A DNA stretch of 64,000 nucleotides. It comes from Silene conica. Taxonomy: Eukaryota; Streptophyta; Magnoliopsida; Caryophyllales; Caryophyllaceae. The DNA lies in contig CM055313.2 of NCBI GenBank assembly GCA_029255685.2, forward strand, positions 45,650,079 through 45,714,078, read 5' to 3'. This document shows, one piece after another, positions 30,132 through 43,271 of the stretch. The first letter of the stretch is position 1. Every line of letters starts with the position of its first letter. The position numbers were made by a program, and so were the translations under genes. The notes beneath the pieces were generated by a model. That model was not told the origin of the DNA. It saw only the letters and a list, made by a program, of their open reading frames with translations, and did no database searches.

Positions 30132-33100
30132 ATGGCTGGTGAAGACCCAATGCCAAGTGCCAAGCTAGCACGTGAATCCTGGCTAAAAGCCTTCATGGAC
30201 TCCATGAATCAGTCCACAAGACTGAGGAATGATGGGTCAAACTTCTCTGACTGGGAGGCAGCACTACGGAATGCTGCCATTGCTGACAGAAAGCTCAAGT
30301 ACTTAACTAAGCCCATTCCGCCACACCCAGGAACTGGAGCTAGAGCTAACGAAGTTCGCGCTCATAGCGACTTCGTCATGGAAGCGGGTGCGATAAAGAA
30401 CGTACTCATCTATGCAATGGAATCCAATTTGCAAAGACGCTTCATAACCCATGGTGCAAACAAGATTTTCACCACGCTCACTAACGAATTCTCAAAGGCT
30501 CCGAGAATCGTTTCTTATGAGCATACCTGTCGCTTCTTTGAGGCGAAACTCCAGAAGGGCCAAGCTGTTAGCCCACATATTCTTCACATGATTGAGAATA
30601 TCGAGAAACTGGAAGCCATCAGTGAGAACATAATCGTTGATCGAATGCTTCATTCACTTCATGATGGGTTCGCCCTCTTTAGGGCCAACTATTACATGAA
30701 TGACATGAAGAAGACTCCTCATGAGCTCCACTCCCTTCTCGTACAGACTGAGAAGGATCTGAAATTGAGTGGGAGCATGAAGCAGGATGTTCTCATGATC
30801 TCCAGTAAGGGAAAGGGTAAAGGGAAGGTTAAAGCTCAGGGCGACCTAGCAGTAGGTAAGCCCAGGTTCAAGAAACCAGGATTTACTAAGAGTGGGCCAG
30901 GTGAGACGAGCAACTCACAGGGCAAGATAAAGAGCAAGGATACTAGCATGGAATGTCACCATTGCCACAAGACTGGGCATTGGAGGCGCTCATGCCCCGT
31001 GTATCGCGAGGACATTAAGGCAGGCCGTGTTACTCCTGTTGGTATGTCTTCTTCTTCTTTTATTCACATGATTGAGATTAACCACGCAAGTTGCGGAACT
31101 TGGGTACTTCATACTGGTTGTGGTTCTCATCTATGTAATCATGTGCAGGGCCTCCGAAACCAAGAACCCCTAATCAAGGGTGAGGTGGACCTGCGAGTCG
31201 GGAATGGAGCACGCGTTGCTGCAGTCTCGAAGGGAACATACGTGATCCAGCTTTTAAGTGGATTCGAGTTATTTTTATATAACTGTTATTATGTTCCTAG
31301 TTTGTCCAAAAACATTATTTCAGTTTCTGCACTTGACAAACTCGGCTTTTCATTTGTAATAGAGAATAATAGCTGTATTTTCTCCTTACACAATATGATT
31401 TATGGCAAGGCAGTTTCCATGAATGGAATTTATGTTTTAGATCAAACTACCGAGATATTACATGTGAATAATAAAAGATTAAAGGTAGGTGACAAAGATC
31501 AAACTTACCTATGGCATTGTCGGATGGGACACATAAATGAGAAACGTGTTAAACAGCTCATACAGAATGGAGCTATTTCGCCCTTTGATTTCGAATCATA
31601 TGGCACGTGTGAATCATGTCTCATCGGCAAAATGACTCGTATTTCCTTCAAAGGTGTTGGAATGTGCGCTGCCGACCTATTAGGACTCATACATACGGAC
31701 GTATGTGGCCCTATGTCGATCAACGCACGAGAAGGCTATAGGTATTTCATCACTTTCACGGATGATTTGAGTAGATATGGCTATGTCTACTTGATGAAAC
31801 ATAAAAGTGAATCCTTTGACAAGTTCAAAGAATACCAGAATCGGGTACAGAACCAGCTGGGTAGAAAGATTAAAGCACTACGCTCGGATCGTGGTGGTGA
31901 GTATCTTTCACACGAGTTTAATCAACACCTTAAAAACTGTGGGATCGTGCTACAGTTGACTCCACCTGGAACACCACAATTAAATGGTGTGTCCGAACGG
32001 AGAAATCGAACTCTACTCGATATGGTTCGATCCATGATGAGTCACACCGTCGTGCCTGATTCATTGTGGGGCTATGCTCTTTTGTCGGCCGCTCTAATAC
32101 TTAACCGAAGTCCGTCTAAAGCTGTTGACAAGACTCCATACGAATTATGGAAGGGAACGGTCCCTAACTTGTCCTTTATTCGGGTTTGGGGCTGCGAGGC
32201 TTATGTCAAGTGGAGACACGAGGATAAGCTCGGCCCGCGATCGGTCAAGACATACTTTATAGGCTATCCAAAGGGAACTTTTGGTCATTACTTCTACTCG
32301 CCAACCGAACAACGTGTTTTTGTTGCGGCTAGTGCGACGTTCTTAGAGAAAGAATTTCTCGAGAACAAGTCGAGTAATAGAACCTTCGAGTTATCGGAGG
32401 TTCAAGAACTAACTACCGAGCAACCATTGGAGGAAACAGTTCCTTCAACCGAGGCTGCGGTAGATATTCCTGAGGAACCTAGGAGGTCGGGAAGAGTCTC
32501 TATTCCTCCGGACAGATACATTGGTATGGTCGAGGAACATGATACAGATGATGTCTTACTCCTAGAGGGTAATGAACCCACAACCTATAAAGGTGCCATG
32601 ACTAGTTCTGACTCAAAGCTATGGCTAGAAGCCATGCAATCCGAGATGGACTCCATGTATGAGAACAACGTGTGGGATCTTGTGGAGCTACCTGCAAAGG
32701 TACGTCCCCTTCAATGCAAATGGCTTTACAAGATAAAGCATGCCGTGGAAGGACAACAAGATATCCACAAGTCTAGACTAGTTGCTAAAGGTTTCACCCA
32801 AGTGCCAGGCTTGCACTACGATGAGATCTTTGCACCCGTAGTCATGCTACGTTCCATTCGGATTATCTTAGCGATCGCTGCATTTCATGACTATGAAATA
32901 TGGCAAATGGACGTTAAAACCGCCTTCTTAAACGGTTATGTGGAGGAAGAGTTGTACATGGTACAACCCGAGGGTTTTATCGATCCAGCACATCCTAAGA
33001 AAGTTTGCAAGCTTAAGCGTTCCATCTATGGACTTAAGCAAGCATCGCGGAGTTGGAATCATCGCTTCGACCAAGTGATAAAAGAGAATGGATTCATTCG

Positions 33101-33470
33101 ATCAGTCGAGGAACCATGTCTCTATATCAAGTCGAGTGGGAGCAAGATTGTATTCCTAGTACTGTATGTCGACGACATACTCTTGATTGGGAATGACATA
33201 CCTCTCTTCTCTTCGGTTAAAGCATGGTTGAAAAACCATTTCCAGATGAAAGATCTGGGAGAGGCACAAAGAATTTTGGGCATCCGTATCTACAGGGATA
33301 GATCACGACGGATGTTGTCTCTCAGTCAGGAGTCTTATATAGAGAAGATTCTGGAGAGATTCAGCATGACGAACTCCAAGAAGGGGTTCCTTCCTATGAC
33401 TCCTGGGCTTCACTTGAGCAAGACTCAAGAAGCTAAGTCAATGGAAGAAAAAGAGCGCATGAGTCGGATT
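30132..33470 (+). CDS. gag-pol: Copia C gag-pol, part before insertion D
   Basis: One continuous frame from ATG 30132. Gag capsid-type region occupies residues about 15-230, with CHHCHKTGHWRRSC near residue 274. The protease region lies near 320. GAG-pre-integrase contains LWHCRMGH. The integrase core runs from HTDVCGP through SDRGGEYLS to the ERRNRTLLDM segment. Reverse transcriptase contains WQMDVKTAFLNG, GLKQASRSW and the catalytic YVDDILLI. All Ty1/copia parts are in the normal order (integrase before reverse transcriptase). The frame is cut by element D within the segment joining reverse transcriptase to RNase H. Confidence 0.93.
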
Positions 33471-34746
33471 TGTTAGGTTTAACTAGTTGCTCATAAACTA
33501 ATTTAGTCATACTAACAAAACCTTTAATTAACTTTTAATTAACAAAATAATAAACTTGTTTATTAGATCTTATGCATGCTTAAAAATGCGGAATAGGGAG
33601 AAATCGAACCCTTACACACGGTCCAAGCTTGGCAAGGATGATCCTCCAAAGTACCCAAATTAGAATACCTCCTTTAGAGATGCACCAAGACAACCCCTTA
33701 AAACCGAATCTTTGTTGTGCTAGACTAAGAATCGATTCTTCCTTAAACTTATTCTAATCTCACTTATTAGAATAATATTTGAATACTACTCTTCGTATAA
33801 TTTTTATTATCTTATAATAAGTATTTTAGAGGTAAAAATTTCTCTTCTTGCTTGGTGATTTTTCGGCTAAGAAAAAAAGTGAATGGGTATGAGATCTCTT
33901 TTATATCCTCCCTTAACCCTAGACTTAAATTAACTAATTAACTTAAGGTGTTTAGGGAGTAGTAGTGTAGCCGTGTATGGGAGAGCTCAAGAGGGAACAA
34001 CAACACATTCCAATGTAATATAGGGTGGCTCAAGGTAGCACCCTAATTAAAGTTAAGTAAACTTTAATCATTATGTTGTGTTAATTTAATAAAACTCAAC
34101 ATGCTCTTAAACCATACACAACCGGCACACACATACACTAATATGGACCTAATTTTACATTTTTATCAACATTACAATTTTATGTTATGTGACATCCAAT
34201 ATGTCATAAAATAACAATTGTTTTAATTTAATCATACATATTTATCAAATAAATATTATTCATAAATTAATAAATCTCATTTATCAAGTTGACAAGTAAT
34301 TCGAAATTACTAGATGTAAAATGGTCACTTATAATAATCGTCAATACGATTTACAACCTTTGTATTAATCATAACCCAATTCATTCTAGTAACGATATAA
34401 TAAAATATCGTTTAATGTTTAACAATTGACACGTTTCAATTTTAAACATAAATCTTACATTAAGATTTAACCTCTAATTTCTCGATATACGAGTTTAAGG
34501 AATATGATCAAATCGTATCATCATACATTTGATCACTTTATCAATTAAGGGAATTGTCCTAAAGGTGTGACCTAAAGGGATCAACTGACCACCACCGTCA
34601 TACGACAGTAATGTCAAACTCTAGCTAGCCAATCATTACCGATTAATGTTGGTCAGTTGACTAATAATTCGTATCATCCCTTGCGCATTCTCGTTATGAG
34701 ATTTAATTACGTGATCGCACTATTGTTGAGGACACATTTCCCAACA
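33471..34746 (-). repeat. Copia D 3' LTR
   Basis: 1276 bp, starting (minus strand) TGTTGGGAAATGTG and ending AAACCTAACA. Confidence 0.93.
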
Positions 34747-37088
34747 ATCTCCCACTTGTCCTCGACAAGTGTGCGTCACCAATTCTCTTGTCCTATTACA
34801 ATCTCCCACTCAATGCAAGATGTCTCTCTCTGGTCGTTCTTGCATTTGATCATATCATGAATGGTTTCCTCGATCTGGAGAATAACTGTCTGACCGGAAT
34901 TATCTACCATAGATACCTTCCGAGCGTGGCCACGCATTTCCAGTTAACTCTCCTCGAGTGGCCCTGAGATTTGAACAACCCTGACAAGGGGTGGACAATT
35001 TCTATCGCACTACTTCCTTCAACTAGTCACACTCAGTCACAACCCAAAACAATCCCATTTGACTCCAGTTACGAAAAGTCGTAGAGAATGGATCAAAGTT
35101 ATGCCTAAACTGTACCATCTTGGGAGAGTAGTCTTTAGTCAAAGAATTGACTCACAAGAATACTATAGCAGCTCTCGCCACGACCCGGCTATAAAATTTC
35201 AAGAACTCTATAAGCGGTCACATTGCCCGACAAAGTGCCTCTTGCAGTCTGCCTACGTGATCGACTAGTCATCACATATGACTCTATGGCACTTGAACTT
35301 GCCATCAATCGCCTCACACTCTAGTCGCTTTGAGACGTCACCTCATATAAGCGGCTAGGGGCCATACTAAGTCAATCCAGTTCACTTATGGGGTTCAATA
35401 TTGTCTCATACAACCCATTTGGATTCTGACAAAGTATCTTTCACTTTGAGTTATTAATAACTCAAATGATGTTGTCATGCAACAATAGTCAACATTATTA
35501 CATTGCATTTTGATGCACAATCATCTATTTGTATTAGTGTTTTGCGAATAACCTTTATTCATGCGAATAACGTTTATTCATGATAGCAAAACTTACAACT
35601 TTTGGTCTCCTTTATTCTCATATTATCCCGTATAATATGATTTTATTTGAGTACATATCTAGAACTCTTTCTAGATTTTGAGTTTCCTTTCTGGAGGAAA
35701 GCTCCCACTGTTATCTTATAACTTGTGACGTATCAATATACTGGAGGGATTAAAATCACTCTCTACAGTCACTTATGCACTGAAATCTATATTGTAGTTT
35801 ATTTATGATTTCATCATTCTAATAATTTTCACTCATCTTGGCTATTTGATAATGGTTTCATTCATCATTATGAACAATGTATCCAACCATTCTAACTTCT
35901 AGTGGGCGACCTTTTATTATCCATATAATAAACCTTCCCGTAAAGCTCCATCATCTTATGATATAATTATTTTATTCATCTAAATTGAGTACCTCTTATT
36001 CTTTACTCTTAAAGAATCACCCATTCTCTCTAAATGGTAGGTTTCAATTCCTTAATGAATATTGCTCCCACTGAAAACAATATCTCTCGATATCATAAAT
36101 GAACCTTTCATTTCTCGCATGTTAAACTATTACTCGAATCATTATCACTATCACTATCCCTATAGTGATCTATTTTCCATTCAATCAATCATCACCCTCT
36201 TATCATGTCTTCGTTTCCTCGAGACGAAAATGATAATTACTACATAGGAACCGTTTTCCTACCGATGATTTCATACGGGGTTTCAAGTTTCCTCTCTGTG
36301 AAACAATGAACACAAAGAACCTTTCTCCGAGTGTCCTCCCGTAGTTTCTTCAAATCATTTAGGGTTCTTCTTAAGACTCCCAAGTAAGGAATCTTCTCTA
36401 AGATCCTTCCTTTATTTTCATCATTGGTTTGCGAGCGAAATATTTTCTCCCACTCTATCCTTCTAACAATAACCTTTATTCGTTTAAGGATAGCTATTTC
36501 GATTAACCAATGTATCTGAATGTTTGAAGTTTGATAGGTGTGATGAATACATTCTCATTTTCACTTAAAATGAAAATCTTATAATGAACTGATATAGTCT
36601 CATTTTGATTGAATCTATCTCATGGGGTGTAGTTCTCCGTTTTAATCAACTCTTTGATTCTTTTATATTTGATCGTATCAATATTTATTGCGTGATTAAA
36701 TCACTATCATTCATGTTTAAATAAGGCATGCAATTTATTTGAGAAATCAAAACATTGATTAAGAACAAAAGTAGTGACTCGGGTTGAAAACCAAGTCACT
36801 AATATCCAAAATTACAACCATTGTTTTAGGATTTTAATCCTTGTCTTACAAGAAAATTAAATTGTTCCATAAATAAATGCAAAATATGAAAGAAGACGAT
36901 ATGAAAATTAGAGCCTAGCTCTTCAAGTCTTCGATCAATTGGATGCTACCGGAGCCATCCAAGTAAGGAACCTCAAGCTTCCTTCTCCTTGCCCTTATCA
37001 TTATTCAGGGGTGGCCCTTTAAAACAATTAAAAAGGGTAAATATCAACACATTTGTATCACTATACATAAGTTGATAAACGACATGAA
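34747..37088 (-). other. Copia D region downstream of gag (noncoding)
   Basis: 2.3 kb with no supported gene. The end next to the LTR carries the purine tract (minus-strand AAGTGGGAGAT). The ~750 bp beside it resembles the 3' interior of B (46350-47111). Confidence 0.8.
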
Positions 37089-37997
37089 TTATACGCGAGA
37101 ATTATTACCTACGGCGGTTGCCTTCCCATTTTTGAGATCGCTTAAGTATTTGGGGCAATTTCTCTTCCAATGACCGATCCTCGTGCAATAATGGCACTTG
37201 TCTTGCTCTTTTGAAGACGAGGTGGAAGCGCCTTTCGAAAAGGTCTTTTCTTTGGTCGCTTTGGGCTTGAACGTTTTCTTGCCTTTGCCTTTCGAGACAT
37301 TCCTCTTGAAGCTCGTTTTCCCTTTCTTTTCGATGTTTAAAACATCCTTGGTGGAACTTTCATGAAGTCCCATGTCCCTCTCGGCTTGGACTAGCATCTT
37401 ATGCAACTCGTCTAACGAGGTCTCTTGGTTTCGCATATTGAAATTCACCCGGAATTGAGCATACGCCTTAACCTTATTGAGCGAGTGAAGAACTCGGTCA
37501 ATAATAAGAGAGTCGGGAACATCAACATTTTGAGCTTTTAGAGTCTCCGCGAGCTCAACTAGTTTGAGAACATGAGGGCTTATCTTTTGCCCTTCCTTGA
37601 AAGTTATGTCAAAGAAGGCGGAAGCCGCCTCGTATTGAATCACCCTTGGAGTTTGCGAAAACATGGTCGCAAGTTTGGTGTAAATTTCATACGATGTGGT
37701 CAACTTGATCATACTCCTTTGGAGATCCGGCTCCATGGAGAAGATGAGCACATTTTTAAGAGCGGAGGACTCTTTCATGTAGGCTTCATAGGCCTCACGA
37801 GTTTGGACCGATGAACGAGCGGTCGGAGCGGGAGGAGCGGCTTCGGATAGGTAACGACTCTTATCGTCACCTTGAGCGGCCAAAAGCAATTGCGCATCCC
37901 AATCCTTAAAATTGGAACCATGCTTATCGAGTTTACAACGATCCATAAAGGATCGAAGCCATGATACGTTAGTGAGAGGTGGAGCGTTGGTTGCCAT
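37089..37997 (-). CDS. gag: Copia D gag
   Basis: 302 codons, MATNAPPLTN, with the copia capsid-type domain over the first ~220 residues (WLRSFMDRCKLDKHG, VLIFSMEPDLQRSMI, DELHKMLVQAERDMGL). A basic Lys-rich linker and the zinc knuckle CHYCTRIGHWKRNC near residue 265 follow. The frame looks whole. The first 479 bases are nearly identical to the F gag at 63522. It is the only coding region of the element. Confidence 0.9.
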   Translation of the reverse strand: MATNAPPLTNVSWLRSFMDRCKLDKHGSNFKDWDAQLLLAAQGDDKSRYLSEAAPPAPTARSSVQTREAYEAYMKESSALKNVLIFSMEPDLQRSMIKLTTSYEIYTKLATMFSQTPRVIQYEAASAFFDITFKEGQKISPHVLKLVELAETLKAQNVDVPDSLIIDRVLHSLNKVKAYAQFRVNFNMRNQETSLDELHKMLVQAERDMGLHESSTKDVLNIEKKGKTSFKRNVSKGKGKKTFKPKATKEKTFSKGASTSSSKEQDKCHYCTRIGHWKRNCPKYLSDLKNGKATAVGNNSRV

Positions 37998-40432
37998 AGT
38001 TGATGTTGAAAATTAAACTACAATAATAAAAGGAAAAACAACATCATTTTAAATTCATAATTTAAACTAAAAACTTTTAGTTATATATATTTACTTAATG
38101 ATCTCTTACCCAATTAAGTAAACAATCCCGAGACCCAAACCCATACTAATCCGGGCACGGTGTAGCCGATTCAACCCGTATCGGTATAATTTGGTGGATT
38201 AACTCTTTAATCGGTTCTACTCTTAGAACTCTCGGTCGATAATTTTCTTAAAATTATCTTTAGCCCGAACTTATTGCAACTACGGTTACGAATACTTTCG
38301 TTGAGATCAACCAAATTTCAAGGTGTAATCTTATTACCCCACTTACCCAACGTGACAATTTTAGTACCCCGGTGTAGCCGAGCCTACGTCCTTGTGAAGA
38401 AGGGATTCATGGGTCCGTACTTTTTGGTAAGGCTAAGTCTCAATATTTATTTGTAAGAGATCTAGTCAAATTATTATCTATCTCCGTTTAAGTGAACTAA
38501 GTCGGTGAATTATCGATAAAATAAAAGACTAGGTCGACTAGGTCGAAACATGCATGATACGATGTATGACGATTTGGCTATGCATGCAAACATATAAAAA
38601 GCAAAATAAAAGCATAAATAAACCCTAGTATGGCCTTTCCTAGAAAAGAAATAACAAAGTACAAATTCGGAAACCAACTCCTTTGGTCCCTTGAACTTCA
38701 CGCGGCACACACTTCGAGGTAAACACCGTCTTGATCGGAACTCCTTTCCGAATGGCACCGTCTTCAAGGAACTCCGGATTTTACAAAAATTACAACTTTT
38801 CTAGTCTACTTTATACATTATAAAATAGAAATAAATTACAATTGGGTGATACGAGATCACAAATTACAACCGAATCGGTAACCCCTTACATTACGGGAAA
38901 TACCGATTTAAAAACTAAGGCCATACTAAGTAAATTACATAATTCCCAAAATTACGTAAATAAAATCATGACATTCATAATATAAAATATGCAATGCTTA
39001 TATAAATATGAATTAACATGCAAACCCTAAGCCAAATCGTCCTATTTAAAACACTTATTTAAATAGTTATCGCAAACCTCGGTTTATGGAATTGCGTGTT
39101 TTAACGATTAACAACACTATGCATTATGTGAAACGGTTTTCATCCTTAAGTTAATCATCCTAACTCGTATAGGATTCAAAATTTAGTCTTACTCAAACTT
39201 TGAACATGACTTAACTTAATATTTCAATATTGATCGGTATTACTCGGTTTTACGGGAAAAATAATATAAAATTCAAAAGAGTCATTAAAATTTCGAAAAT
39301 TCAAAATTCAAAATTTGAAAATTCCAGAATGTTCTTAAAATTTTCAGAAAGTTAAAATATTAGTATTTTATACGGTTTTACTATTATTTCGAAAATAACA
39401 CGTAAAACGAGCAATTTAAGTCGGAAAATTCAATAATTAACTTCATAAATGCAAATTTAAATACTAATAATATATTTATATCTTCCAAAACATTTTAAGA
39501 ACACAAGATGGACAGAAAATTAAATGGCACATTGCCCCATAGCCGAAATTTTAAAGCATGCCTCCTTTTAATTAATTTTTAATTGCTACTTTTAACAAAA
39601 CAAAATTAAATCAATACAAATCAAATCTGAAACTTTAGGCACCCAAGATAATTTCCAAGATGAACATATCATATATGACTAATGTGGGTTACATATTTCG
39701 GCCATTTTAACAACATTTGCAAATTTTAACGATTTACGTCATATATCGTACGATTTTAACCCTTAAAATTATTTCTCAAGCATAAAATAAGATAAAATTC
39801 TCGAAAATTTTATACATGCTGGAAATAATATATATGACATCGTGTTAAATTTTTATGGCCAAATTCCAACTTAAACTATTAAAGTCGAAATTATGTCACT
39901 AATTACCCGATTTTTACACTAAAAATCTATAATATTGGAATATTTCGAGATAAATTTCTGAAAATTCAACATTAATTTTAAATATTGCATGTGACATCCT
40001 CATAAATTTTTATAGTCAAATTCATAATGTAACAATTTTAACCCATTTTTATTCATCTTTTTGCATTTGAACACTTAAAATTCATATCACACGATTTAAG
40101 GGTCTATAATTTACGAAAATTCATATTCATATTAAAGAAAATACATGTGATATCATACTGAAAAATCTCGGCCATAAGTTTATTTTAACTATTTTTCCCG
40201 AAATTAATCATTTTTAACCATTAAAACGTATTAAAAACCGAAATTAAAATACCAATGATCAATATTCATGCAAAAATTATTCCAAATATTCTAAATCATA
40301 TTAGAAAACAGTAGGTATCATGCTAAATTAATTTCGTGCATATCATATATTAAACCGAAAATTATCAAGTTTTATTTTGTTATCCTAATAACTCCGTAAA
40401 AACGAAACGGAAAGCATGCAAACAACCCTTTT
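37998..40432 (-). other. Copia D leader (noncoding)
   Basis: A 2.4-kb leader nearly identical, in inverse orientation, to F 61088-63521. It contains the shared block around 38640-38770 (minus-strand AAGACGGTGCC and GTGAAGTTCAAGGGACC). Confidence 0.85.
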
Positions 40433-40444
40433 GCTCTGATACCA
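40433..40444 (-). other. Copia D primer-binding site
   Basis: Minus-strand TGGTATCAGAGC, two bases inside the 5' LTR edge. Confidence 0.92.
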
Positions 40445-40446
40445 AT

Positions 40447-41722
40447 TGTTAGGTTTAACTAGTTGCTCATAAACTAATTTAGTCATACTAACAAAACCTT
40501 TAATTAACTTTTAATTAAAAAAATATTAAACTTGTTTATTAGATCTTATGCATGCTTAAAAATGCGGAATAGGGAGAAATCGAACCCTTACACACGATCC
40601 AAGCTTGGCAAGGATGATCCTCCAAAGTACCCAAATTAGAATACCTCCTTTAGAGATGCACCAAGACAACCCCTTAAAACCGAATCTTTGTTGTGCTAGA
40701 CTAAGAATCGATTCTTCCTTAAACTTATTCTAATCTCACTTATTAGAATAATATTTGAATACTACTCTTAGTATAATTTTTATTATCTTATAATAAGTAT
40801 TTTAGAGGTAAAAATTTCTCTTCTTGCTTGGTGATTTTTCGGCTAAGAAAAAAAGTAAATGGGTATGAGATCTCTTTTATATCCTCCCTTAACCCTAGAC
40901 TTAAATTAACTAATTAACTTAAGGTGTTTAGGGAGTAGTAGTGTAGCCGTGTATGGGAGAGCTCAAGAGGGAACAACAACACATTCCAATGTAATATAGG
41001 GTGGCTCAAGGGAGCACCCTAATTAAAGTTAAGTAAACTTTAATCATTATGTTGTGTTAATTTAATAACACTCAACATGCTCTTAAACCATACACAACCG
41101 GCACACACATACACTAATATGGACCTAATTTTACATTTTTATCAACATTACAATTTTATGTTATGTGACATCCAATATGTCATAAAATAACAATTGTTTT
41201 AATTTAATCATACATATTTATCAAATAAATATTATTCATAAATTAATAAATCTCATTTATCAAGTTGACAAGTAATTCGAAATTACTAGATGTAAAATGG
41301 TCACTTATAATAATCGTCAATACGATTTACAACCTTTGTATTAATCATAACCCAATTCATTCTAGTAACGATATAATAAAATATCGTTTAATGTTTAACA
41401 ATTGACACGTTTCAATTTTAAACATAAATCTTACATTAAGATTTAACCTCTAATTTCTCGATATACGAGTTTAAGGAATATGATCAAATCGTATCATCAT
41501 ACATTTGATCACTTTATCAATTAAGGGAATTGTCCTAAAGGTGTGACCTAAAGGGATCAACTGACCACCACCGTCATACGACAGTAATGTCAAACTCTAG
41601 CTAGCCAATCATTACCGATTAATGTTGGTCAGTTGACTAATAATTCGTATCATCCCTTGCGCATTCTCGTTATGAGATTTAATTACGTGATCGCACTATT
41701 TTTGAGGACACGTTTCCCAACA
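40447..41722 (-). repeat. Copia D 5' LTR
   Basis: 1276 bp, about 9 differences from 33471-34746. Confidence 0.93.
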
Positions 41723-41727
41723 GGATT

Positions 41728-42408
41728 CCTTATGCTTCGGCAATAGGATCGATCATGTATGCCATGATATGCACACGTCCTGACGTTGCATATGCATTGA
41801 GTATGACAAGTCGATTCCAAGCTCATCCAGGTGAACAACACTGGATGGCCGTGAAAAACATTCTTAAGTACCTACGGAGGACTAAAGATTGGGGATTGAC
41901 TTACGGAGGCGACTCGACGCTCTGCGCCACGGGTTACGCAGATGCTAGCTTCCAAACGGATCGAGATGACTCGAAATCTCAGTCTGGATTCGTTTTCACT
42001 CTTAATGGCGCTGCTGTCAGCTGGAAAATTTCTAAACAAAGTGTTACAGCAGATTCTACGACTGAGTCCGAGTACTATGCCGCCTCGGAAGCAGCTAAGG
42101 AAGCCATATGGATGCGTCAATTCTTACAAGGACTCTCGGTAGTGCCTAGTTCGAATGACCCAATCACCGTTTATTGTGACAATAGCGGTGCCATCTTCCA
42201 AGCTAAGGAGCATAAGTCTAGCAACAAGGCTAGGCATGTACAACGGAAAGCTCATCTAATCAGAGATTACGTGGAGCAAAAGGAGATTTTCATTGATAAG
42301 ATCGCTACGGATGACAACATAGCTGATCCTCTCACAAAAGCATTACCACGTGATAAGCATGAAGGGCACATTCATTCCATGGGAATTGGATATGTTCCTA
42401 AGTTGTAG
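41728..42408 (+). CDS. pol: Copia C pol, part after insertion D (RNase H)
   Basis: The C-terminal end of pol: the MYAMICTRPDVAYAL segment, then an RNase H domain with YADASFQTD, TESEYYAASEA, YCDNSGAIF and DPLTKALPR. This is the standard ending of an Angela-type polyprotein, with the stop at 42406-42408. Confidence 0.92.
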   Translation, partial: PYASAIGSIMYAMICTRPDVAYALSMTSRFQAHPGEQHWMAVKNILKYLRRTKDWGLTYGGDSTLCATGYADASFQTDRDDSKSQSGFVFTLNGAAVSWKISKQSVTADSTTESEYYAASEAAKEAIWMRQFLQGLSVVPSSNDPITVYCDNSGAIFQAKEHKSSNKARHVQRKAHLIRDYVEQKEIFIDKIATDDNIADPLTKALPRDKHEGHIHSMGIGYVPKL

Positions 42409-43271
42409 TACTCTTTTATGAATTCATGTAATAATTCATTTTCTCGTGTACTCTATTCAACCTTATTGTTATGATATAAAATGTTTTGTTTCTCATGTGG
42501 AATTGTACGCCAATTTTGAACACCACAAAGTGAACTGATTAACATTACATCGTTTTGGTCCTTGATTACCCACTTGAGCTGATAACTCAGGTAATCATTT
42601 TGTAACGTTGGTTGATGGTGGGTTCAACGAGCCATAAGTCACGCGGCTGACTGACCAATCACAAAGGCGAGTTATACGGATATCTCGTAGGACACCCCGT
42701 GACAGCGTTATGGAGTCCTAAATGTTTTATAACATTGGGGTGCCTGGTCGTGGATAGGACCTCCATAGTGTTCCTTAGAGTCGAGTCTTTTGACCTTCAA
42801 CTGTCTCTTGAGATTAAGACAGATTTTGGGTAACTTTGGTTTCTTTCCCACGGTCACCGTAACAGGGGCCAAGAGGATTTTTTCTGGGTTATTTCATGCT
42901 GGGCGATATCGGCAGGATTCGAGTTGAGGGAAATATCCAAACCCTTATCAGGATTTTATCATTTCTCAGGGCCACTCGAGGAGTAGTAACTGAAATGCAT
43001 GGCCATGCTCGAATACAGATTCGTTTTATCAGTTAAGTTACTCTCTAGTCGGGGAAACCACTCTTGATACAGATCGCTTGTGAGATACGACCTTTGCGAA
43101 TGCGGATTTGCAAATTGTCTTACATTGAGTGGGAGAAATTTTAAAAGGATATGAGATTCGGTTATCGCACCTACACTTGTACGGACAAGTGGGAGTTTGT
43201 TGGAGCTTGTGTCCTCCACATGTAGTGTGATAACGTCATTGCACATACCCTTGTACGGACAAGTGGGAGAT
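42409..43271 (+). other. Copia C 3' interior with two purine tracts
   Basis: A noncoding tail. The proper polypurine tract, ACAAGTGGGAGAT, abuts the 3' LTR at about 43259-43271. A near copy (GACAAGTGGGAGTTTG, about 43184-43199) is followed by TTGGAGCTTGTGTCC, which resembles the start of an LTR. Confidence 0.82.

Larger units (their letters stand above)
33471..41722 (-). mobile_element. Ty1/copia element D (gag-only), nested in C
   Basis: An 8252-bp minus-strand element with 1276-bp LTRs at 40447-41722 (5') and 33471-34746 (3'), and the duplication GGATT at 33466-33470 and 41723-41727. The primer site and leader match element F closely. It encodes gag only; I see no protease, integrase or reverse transcriptase in either strand of the interior. 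I count about 9 differences between its LTRs (0.7%). It is a non-autonomous gag-bearing type. Confidence 0.92.
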
